Below the pieces are notes generated by a model that worked only from the letters and a program-made list of their open reading frames with translations, was not told where the DNA came from and searched no databases. From assembly GCA_036250195.1 (NCBI GenBank), contig JAVHZZ010000009.1, positions 95,217,771-95,281,770 of the forward strand: a stretch of DNA of 64,000 nucleotides, read 5' to 3'. Within the stretch, counting starts at the first letter, position 1, and each line of letters begins with the position of its first letter. The stretch is from Mixophyes australis (taxonomy: Eukaryota > Chordata > Amphibia > Anura > Limnodynastidae). The position numbers and the translations under genes are program-made. Of this stretch, positions 56,780-64,000 are shown one piece after another.

Positions 56780-59050
56780 GTAAATGTCAAAGGAGAGAGA
56801 AAGAGAAAATAGTACTGACGGAGCACTCTTTGGACCAGATAATTTGGTATTGGTAGAAGTCTATAATTTAAAATAAACAATCTTTATTGATATATATTAA
56901 AATGATCAAAGCAAGATATTTAAAAAGTGGTATAAATTGTGGTGAACCAAATAAATAAACAAACAGTTAAGAGGTAGATTAACTACCACGCTGGCTTGCC
57001 GTTGTGATATTATATCACTAAGGCTGATAGAGAATACTATTATAACCTGACTTATTGTTAAATAACTAGGAGATATTATATTGGGACCTAATAGTGTGTC
57101 CCGTTACCAGGGTAGGAGAAAGGTCATACTTCTTATATAGTAAACCGTAAAATACTACAGTAATCTATCCGTATGGTACTACTATTTTTGTTGGGTGAGT
57201 ATCCCCCGTTAAAAGTTAATAATGTACTGCTGTGCAGTTTATATAGTTGTTGATCGTGATTAATTAATAACTTAGTATCAAGTAGTAGTTGATAGCCCTC
57301 GATAATGTCAAGATCTCATAAGTATGATAAATAAAGCTCCAGCTTACTGATAAGCCCTGTAGCATTTTGGTTTTGGGCTTGGCTTTACAATATTCACATA
57401 TGAAACATTAGCTGTAGCCTCAATTTAATGCTACAGATGCGGATAGGTCACTGCTAGCAGATCTGGTGGACTCCTATGGTAATCTGTCCGTGTGTTACTG
57501 ATGTTATTATATTGGGTAAAACTCCCCCACTGTGAGTTAATGTTATACTGTTTGTATAGTTCTTGGTCTTAGTTAATAGGTAACTTAGTATCACTTAGCA
57601 ATTCGGTAACCCTCGATAATATTAGAGAGTCACTGATATGATAAACAAAGCTCTAGCTTAATAATTGATCCTTTAGTACCTATGTGACAGGCTTGATATT
57701 ACAATATTGACCTGTGCAGCCTGTGCTATAACCTTGGTTTTTGCTAAAGATACAGATAAGTCCCTAATAACAGATCCATAATAGATAGCTATATTGTCGC
57801 TATTGGGTAAACTCCTATAGTAATAACCCGGGAATGCAATGCACTTTGCCTTGTTATAGCTCACAAGCGAAACGCGCATCAGCGTAACAATGAGCTTCAT
57901 GTTGTGGGTTTAATATATTTAGAAATAGGCTGATGAGAAACGTCTGCATAATTAGGAGATGTGCAATTTAATTTTCTATCTTTGAGAGAACTATTTCCAG
58001 GGTTATTACTATAGGAGTTTACCCAATAGCGACAATATAGCTATCTATTATGGATCTGTTATTAGGGACTTATCTTTATCTTTAGCAAAAACCAAGGTTA
58101 TAGCACAGGCTGCACAGGTCAATATTGCAATATCAAGCCTGTCACTTAGGTACTAAAGGATCAATTATTAAGCTAGAGCTTTGTTTATCATATCAGAGAC
58201 TTTCTAATATTATCGAGGGTTACCAAATTGCTAAGTGATACTAAGTTACCTATTAACTAAGACCAAGAACTATACAAACAGTATAACATTAACTCACAGT
58301 GGGGGAGTTTTACCCAATATAATAACATCAGTAACACACGGACAGATTACCATAGGAGTCCACCAGATCTGCTAGCAGTGACCTATCCGCATCTGTAGCA
58401 TTAAATTGAGGCTACAGCTAATGTTTCATAGGTGAATATTGTAAAGCCAAGCCCAAGACCAAAACGCTACAGGGCTTATCAGTAAGCTGGAGCTTTATTT
58501 ATCATACTTATGAGATCTTGACATTATCGAGGGCTATCAACTACTACTTGATACTAAGTTATTAATTAATCACGATCAACAACTATATAAACTGCACAGC
58601 AGTACATTATTAACTTTTAACGGGGGATACTCACCCAACAAAAATAGTAGTACCATACGGACAGATTACTGGAGTATTTTACGGTTTACTATATAAGAAG
58701 TATGACCTTTCTCCTACCCTGGTAACGGGACACACTATTAGGTCCCAATATAATATCTCCTAGTTATTTAACAATAAGTCAGGTTATAATAGTATTCTCT
58801 ATCAGCCTTAGTGATATAATATCACAACAGCAAGCCAGCATGGTAGTTAATCTACCTCTTAACTGTTTGTTTATTTATTTGGTTCACAACAATTTATATC
58901 ACTTTTTAAATATTTTGCTTTGATCATTTTAATATATATCAATAAAGATTGTTTAATTTAAATTATAGACTTCTACCAATACCAAATTATCTGGTCCAAA
59001 GAGTGCTCCGTCAGTACTATTTTCTCTTTCTCTCTCCTTTGACATTTACA
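56780..59050. repeat. 2.27-kb inverted repeat, arms ~1,050 bp, 170-bp spacer
   Basis: The left arm 56780-57829 is the reverse complement of 58000-59050. Outer edges are TGTAAATGTCAAAGG and CCTTTGACATTTACA; inner edges are AGTAATAACCC and GGGTTATTACT. By eye the arms differ about once per 40-60 bp. Each arm contains at least two diverged ~315-bp units, sharing TAATCT(A/G)TCCGT at 57161 and 57480, CTTAGTATCA at 57271 and 57584, and CCCTCGATAAT at 57297 and 57611. Confidence 0.93.
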
Positions 59051-59545
59051 ATATTGGTATGTTAGTATAGGAGCACCTCCCCTTAGATATCAAGTTACAA
59101 TTGAAAATTCAATATATAAGGGGTTTGCCAGCTTGGTGCGGAGTAAAATTGAATCTTTCATATTATTGTTTATTTCAGCTGTTTTTAGTAATTGCAATAT
59201 TACTGGCTCTCCATAGTTGTTCAACATCTCAAATAATTTTGGTCCGGACCAGTTTTTGACAATCGGGTAGTAACCTAGCGGTTTATTATCAGTATTGCTA
59301 CACCTATATATATGTGTTGAGTTTGTTTTTATGCAGTCTCATTTATGACACTTTGTTTCTTTATTATACAATTAGTATCTCACTTACTCTTCTTTGGGGT
59401 TAAATACCACTGAGTTTTTTTTATATATTGATTGTTGGTCTATATATATATTATTTCTATGCTTATATTTTTACTATATTAAACTATTAATCAATGGATA
59501 CAGCGCTTTCCTACTCTCTTTTTGTTGTTATCTCTACTGCAAATG

Positions 59546-60482
59546 TCTTCAGTTCCTGCTTGTTCTTGGGGCATTTTCCCATCAGTTTTGTCTTCATCAA
59601 GTGAAATGCATGCTCAATCGGATTCAGGTCAGGTGATTGACTTGGCCATTGCATAACATTCCACTTGTTAGCCTTAAAAAACTCTTTGGTTGCTTTTGCA
59701 GTATGCTTCGGGTCATTGTCCATCTGCACTGTGAAGCGCCATCCAATGAGTTCTGAAGCATTTGACTGAATATGAGCAGATAATATTGCCCGAAACACTT
59801 CAGAATTCATCCTGCTGCTTTTGTCAGCAGTCACATCATCAATAAATACAAGGGAACCAGTTCCATTGGCAGCCATACATGCCCACGTCATGACACTACC
59901 ACCACCATGCTTCCCCGAAGAGGTGGTATGTTTTGGATCATGAGCAGTTCCTTTCCTTCTCCATACTCTTCTCTTCCCATCACTCTGGTACAAGTTGATC
60001 TTTGTCTCATCTGTCCACAGGATGTTGTTCCAGAACTGTAATGGCTTTTTTAGATGTTGTTTGCCAAACTCTAATTTGGTCTTCCTGTTTTTGTAGCTCA
60101 CAAATGGTTTACATCTTGTGGTGAACCCTCTATATTCACTCTTGTGAAGTCTTCTCTTGATTGTTGACTTTGACACATATACACCTACCTCCTGGAGGGT
60201 GTTCTTGATTTGGCCAACTGTTATGAAGGGGTTTTTCTTCACCAGGGAAAATATTCTTCTGTCATTCACCACAGTTGTTTTCCGTGGTCTTCCGGGTCTT
60301 TTTGTGTTGCTGAGCTCTCCGGTGCGTTCTTTCTTTTTAAGAATGTTCCAAACAGTTGATTTGGCCACACCTAATGTTTTTGCTATCTCTCTGATGTGTT
60401 TGTTTTGATTTTTCAGCCTAATGATGGCTTGCTTCACTGATAGTGACAGCTCTTTGGATCTCATATTGAGAGTCGACAGCAA
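59546..60482 (-). pseudogene. Tc1-like transposase, C-terminus removed by insertion
   Basis: The open frame from 60482 reads 312 element-derived codons without a stop; the preferred start may be the second Met (residue 7, MRSKELS). Residues 14-50 are the first HTH, KRPGRPRKT (61-69) is the GRPR linker, and residues 86-118 are the second HTH. The catalytic triad is intact: D158 in LWTDETKI, D255 in QMDNDPKH and E290 in SPDLNPIEH, spaced DD34E. The frame then runs into the insertion (ITTKRE and stop at 59511). The remaining ~37 codons lie across the insertion at about 56140-56030, still in frame. The enzyme looks to have been intact when the insertion happened. Confidence 0.93.
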
Positions 60483-60828
60483 CAGATTCCAAATGCAATT
60501 GTCACACCTAGAATCAACTCCAGACCTTTTACCTGCTTAATTGATGATGAAATAACGAAGGAATAGCCCACACATGTCCATGAAATAGCTTTTGAGTCGA
60601 TTGTCCCATTACTTTTGGTCCCTTAAAAAGTGGGAGGCACATATAGAAACCGTAGTAATTCCTATACCATTCACCTGATTTGGATGTAAATACCCTCAAA
60701 TTAAAGCTGAAAGTCTGCAGTTAAAGCACATCTTGCACATAGTTTCATTTCAAATCCATTGTGGTGGTGTATAGAGCCCAAAATATGAGAATTGTGTCGA
60801 TGTCCCAATATTTATGGACTTGACTGTA

Positions 60829-63800
60829 GGCTCAGCTAAAAGGAAGAGACTGATAATTCCCACCTGAGAAGTTTAATAAGCTCAAGGTCAGCGAATCCTA
60901 ACTAGAAAGTAGGAAAAGATCTGGACCTGAAGTGAAATTTTTTCCAAAGTTTAAATCATTGCAAAATATCCAAATTGCAGACACTGGAACAAACCTGTTA
61001 CTGAAACAAACAAGGGAAGGCCCTCAAAACTGTTTTTTTATCCAGCAGTATGTTTCTTAGTAGCCAACAGACATAGATAAATTACTGGTTCCCTGTTTAG
61101 CAGGTTCAAATTATTACTTTCCCTGTGATTGAGGATGAATGGATGGGAATTCACAAATAGTCTGGGGTTGGATTTCAATATGACAGGGGACAGATCCTAT
61201 TAAAAGTATAGCACATGGCTCGGTCTCCGGCATCTCTGGACTGTTGCAAAAATCTAATCATTTTGCAGAGTGGAAATGGCTCTACACAGCAAGGAAAGTT
61301 CTTGCTATCTACCCTTTATCTGGCTACAAGAACATGACTCCATAAACTGAAATCTCCTTTCTACACTACTTCCATATTACAGTAGGAACACTTATCTCTT
61401 CCCCTTAGCCAGTGCAAAATGCAGCTAAAGAACACCTGTAAGGCTCAGACTAGCCCACCCACCGCGCAGCTTGCTCTTTACAGTGAGACAAAAGAACTGA
61501 CAAACAACCCCCACTATTAAATCGATTTTTTTTTTCTACTAAAATACTGCTCGGTTTAGCCTAACACTAAAAAAGTTGAATAGGTTTGTCACAAACACGC
61601 TCCCAGCTGCCATGACTTTGGGTGTTTGCTGTATGAGGTTGCACATGATTCCAGCCTGCAGTCTCTCTCTACTTATCACACAGGTTATAGACCTACTGAA
61701 TCGCCCCCAAACAGCGCTCACACCCCTACACATTTCAGGTTTTCCACCACCTACTGAATACGGGCAAAAGGACCCCAATATACTGTCCCACACTGGCACA
61801 CAAGGCTTATAGCTACCACAGGCTAACAAAGCCCCCACCAGCAAACAAAGAGTTAACTCTTCACACCTCTAGACTGTTACACAGATGTAAATGGAAGCAC
61901 ACACTAAGCTTGTCAATCAAATGCATAAACAAATCACACACCGACATTCAAAGGGTTAACTTGGGCAAGCTATATTCTTCTAAACAGACTAATGGATTTG
62001 TTAGAGTTTCAAGGACGCCACATATTAAATTGTAGATTTAATGTACAAAGGTACAGGGCATTCAGATATGAAAAAAACAATTAATAAATTGACATAACAT
62101 ACACAAGCAAAACAGTTTAAAATGAAAAGGTCACATTCAGAGTATAACTTCAATGAGTTGTATAATCTGTGCCATGGGAAATTGGCTAGGAAGATGGACA
62201 GTTTATCAATGTGGATTGATTTTCCCAAAAGACTGACAATTTGTTGCAACTGGTCTCAGCTTTTTAAAGACACCTTTACACCTTCCCACCTCCTGGGGGT
62301 TGTGGTCTGTGATACTTTTTTTCAATCACCATTTGCATGTTGTCTGATTTACTACCAAATTCTACTATGTGAACTAACTTTTCTGTGGAGCGTCACACAG
62401 ACCCAATTTCATTATTAATAAATTCCCTATGAATTTGTCCTTCTTTTGATACCAAACACGCCTAAATACAGTGTATTCGTAGAGCTTACACTCATTTCCT
62501 TAACTTCTCTGTGTGGCAGAATTCTTAATTTGACATATGATCTGCCCTTTATCATGATATTGAGGGATATGTGGTTGATCACTACTTTTGATTTTAAGTG
62601 GCATATTTTAAAACTGAATTATTTTTGTCTATATCACATATAGCCAAGTCAGCACATGGGCTCTTTGAGCCAGACACCATGTTGAGCGGTTCCTAAAAGT
62701 CTATTCAGGTGTCAAAACTCCATCCCAGGCCAGGATATATCTCACAGCAGGGGCTCTTTGAAGCTGTCACAGGTGACACTCCTATCTTCTCACACTGGAA
62801 TGTCACACATACAACAGACTTTCTGCCTTCACATTTTACACTTTAGCAGTTCAACTTATCAATGGATTTAAATAATATACCATATTTAGATTGCAGTTAT
62901 GATTTAGGCATTATTCCCCACAATTATTGTTAACCCTTATAAATAACTGTAAGTTCTCTATGTTCATAACAAGGTTCAAAACTGTTTGACCATGTTTTAG
63001 AGAGTCCTGCAGCACTCCAGCTGACTTACGCAGCTATATACGCTGGATATTGAGTGTAGTCTTATATGGAACATACTCTACTTAGCTTTGAAATATTTTG
63101 GCATTTTGCATTGCAAACAGTAAACCTTGAATGCAATTGATGAACATTAAACTTGGAACACTGTAGTGTTCAAAGTACGATTAAAACACTTTTGTTCATT
63201 AAAAATATTATTTACATTATTTATTATTCATTTACAGTGGGGGGTTTAAAAAAACTTAGAAGACGAATGGTGACCTTTAAACAAGAACGGCAAAATTCAA
63301 ACACACAGTTTAAATCAGGAACTATTGATTTGTTTTCAGGCATCTCTAGTGGCCATATTTACTTTGTGGTTAAATTCTCTTACAGACCAAAACAGAACAG
63401 CGCCAGCTAGTGGCCAGGAATTTCTTTTAAAAAAAATGGTGTAACGTTACTTATTCAACCAACCTCTGTGATGGATTATCTGAAAGGAAAGTAAACAAAA
63501 TGGGGTGATTAGCCCACTAATGTATTTACTTTTGCACCAGGATTAAGAAGTATGTCTGTTTTTAAACTAAGAAAGTGAACGTTTTCTGTGAGTTAACACA
63601 GTACTCCTTAAATATATTTGAAGTGCCCCATTTGGTGGTTCATGTAACAGTTGTAAAGTTGAGAAACCCTGGTCTGGTTTATAAAACTATGAAAAACCAA
63701 CCAGAAAATTAATACAAATATGGAAAAAAAATGTGGGTGCAGAATGTAGTTTTAAGACAGTTCTTAAGATTGCACGTGCACAAGTAGAAGCCAATTACAA

Positions 63801-63829
63801 AAACTGCTTATGACATGCACTCCAAAAGG
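60829..63829. other. unassigned 3-kb stretch
   Basis: ORFs up to 101 codons lack family motifs. Positions 61430-62000 are less AT-rich and could be LTR or leader sequence, but no ends or target duplication could be paired. No gene supported. Confidence 0.4.
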
Positions 63830-64000
63830 CAATTTAGATGTTTGGTTGCATAGGGAGAGGAATCCGTAGCAGAAAGAAGTAATAATGCCACTGTATAGGT
63901 TATTGGTACGGCCTCATCTAGAATACTGTGTTCAGTTGTGGAGGCCATATCTCCAGAAGGATATAAATACATTAGAGACTATACAAGAAAGGGCAACTAT
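63830..64000 (+). pseudogene. CR1-group LINE fragment, cut by the window end
   Basis: In the frame starting near 63887 the sequence encodes [19 protein letters not shown], then [19 protein letters not shown], the conserved block downstream of the RT in CR1/jockey-type LINEs ([13 protein letters not shown]...LE-VQRRAT). Upstream codons to about 63830 fit the same protein, with a stop (TAG) at about 63868. Continuation beyond the window is expected. Confidence 0.82.

Larger units (their letters stand above)
56141..59533 (+). mobile_element. 3,393-bp insertion with 12-bp TSD, hammerhead-like motif and giant inverted repeat
   Basis: CTACTGCAAATG flanks both sides (56129-56140 and 59534-59545), and its removal restores the Tc1 gene. 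The ends are not inverted repeats: the left starts CCTGTTGCGATCATGTGACT, repeated at 34-bp period, and the right ends in CAGCGCTTTCCTACTCTC and T-rich sequence. There is no long ORF. Inside are a hammerhead-like motif (56344-56378), a related diverged pair of GTTGCTGCAG units (56550 and 56655) and a 2.27-kb inverted repeat. A variable 12-bp TSD plus a hammerhead motif suggest a non-autonomous Penelope-like or related retroelement. That class is inference. Confidence 0.85.
55768..60826 (-). mobile_element. Tc1-like element with ~225-bp TIRs, split by a 3.4-kb insertion
   Basis: CAGTCAAGTTCATAAATATT at the left (TA at 55766-55767) and AATATTTATGGACTTGACTG at the right (TA at 60827-60828) open long inverted repeats. 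These extend about 225 bp and include GACTTTCAGCTTTAATTTAA / TTAAAGCTGAAAGTC and AAGGGACCAAAAGTAA / TTACTTTTGGTCCC. The long IR/DR-type ends resemble Sleeping Beauty-like Tc1 elements. The transposase is on the minus strand. Without the insertion the element is ~1.65 kb, a normal full length. Confidence 0.95.

Noticed and set aside
61539..61844. 101-codon ORF on the minus strand with an overlapping plus-strand ORF
   Set aside because: No domain; both strands open in the same moderately GC-rich stretch, consistent with chance.

Overview
The window looks like intergenic or intronic DNA from a vertebrate, most likely a frog or other amphibian. That assignment is an inference from the mix of repeats, not from any host gene. 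I found no convincing host exon, rRNA gene or functional tRNA gene. Almost everything I can recognise is a transposable element or its debris: hAT, Tc1/mariner, PIF/Harbinger-like MITEs, a DIRS element, an L2 LINE, tRNA-derived SINEs, a CR1-group LINE, a Ty3/Gypsy fragment, a large solo LTR, and Penelope-like (PLE) remains. Most open reading frames in the window are chance ORFs or broken transposon genes. Only one transposase frame (59546-60482, minus) looks undamaged over most of its length, and it has lost its C-terminus to an insertion.

Layout. 1-3200: a ~31-bp minisatellite and a small MITE. 3222-6344: a hAT (ZBED-like) transposase pseudogene on the minus strand, fused to a truncated Tc1-like element. 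6349-6766: a dispersed repeat with a second copy at 34862-35238. 7150-9470: a degenerate minus-strand DIRS element (RT, RNase H and an SGNH-hydrolase-like tail) split by an L2-type 3' tail. 11-15 kb: hAT MITEs and a SINE. 15.75-18.2 kb: a 5'-truncated L2 LINE carrying two nested insertions. 21.0-23.1 kb: two Tc1-like elements, one complete with both TIRs. 24.1-28.5 kb: MITEs, then a hAT-like element holding a palindromic TTA-flanked element. 29.3 kb: a complete SINE. 31.9-34.8 kb: a PLE pol remnant ending in a GIY-YIG endonuclease domain, interrupted by a 1.7-kb solo LTR with 5-bp target duplications. 36.7-38.6 kb: Gypsy pol split by a MITE, then LTR-like sequence. 41.6-43 kb: LTR/leader-like sequence. 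44.7-53.8 kb: a dense set of MITEs with clean target duplications. 55.8-60.8 kb: a Tc1-like element with ~225-bp TIRs, broken by a 3.4-kb insertion. 63.8-64 kb: the start of a CR1-type fragment cut by the window edge.

The most unusual object is the 3,393-bp insertion at 56141-59533. It has 12-bp target duplications, no long ORF, a hammerhead-ribozyme-like motif near its left end, and a 2.27-kb inverted repeat (arms of ~1,050 bp and ~97% identity by eye, 170-bp spacer) whose arms are themselves built of diverged ~315-bp tandem units. A second notable signal is in the solo LTR: four ~31-nt hairpins at ~75-bp intervals, one with a compensatory stem change, plus three smaller GTGGT/ACCAC hairpins upstream. 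Nested insertions give a relative chronology: L2 before its hAT MITE; Gypsy before its MITE; Tc1 before the 3.4-kb element; PLE before the solo LTR; hAT before the palindromic element.
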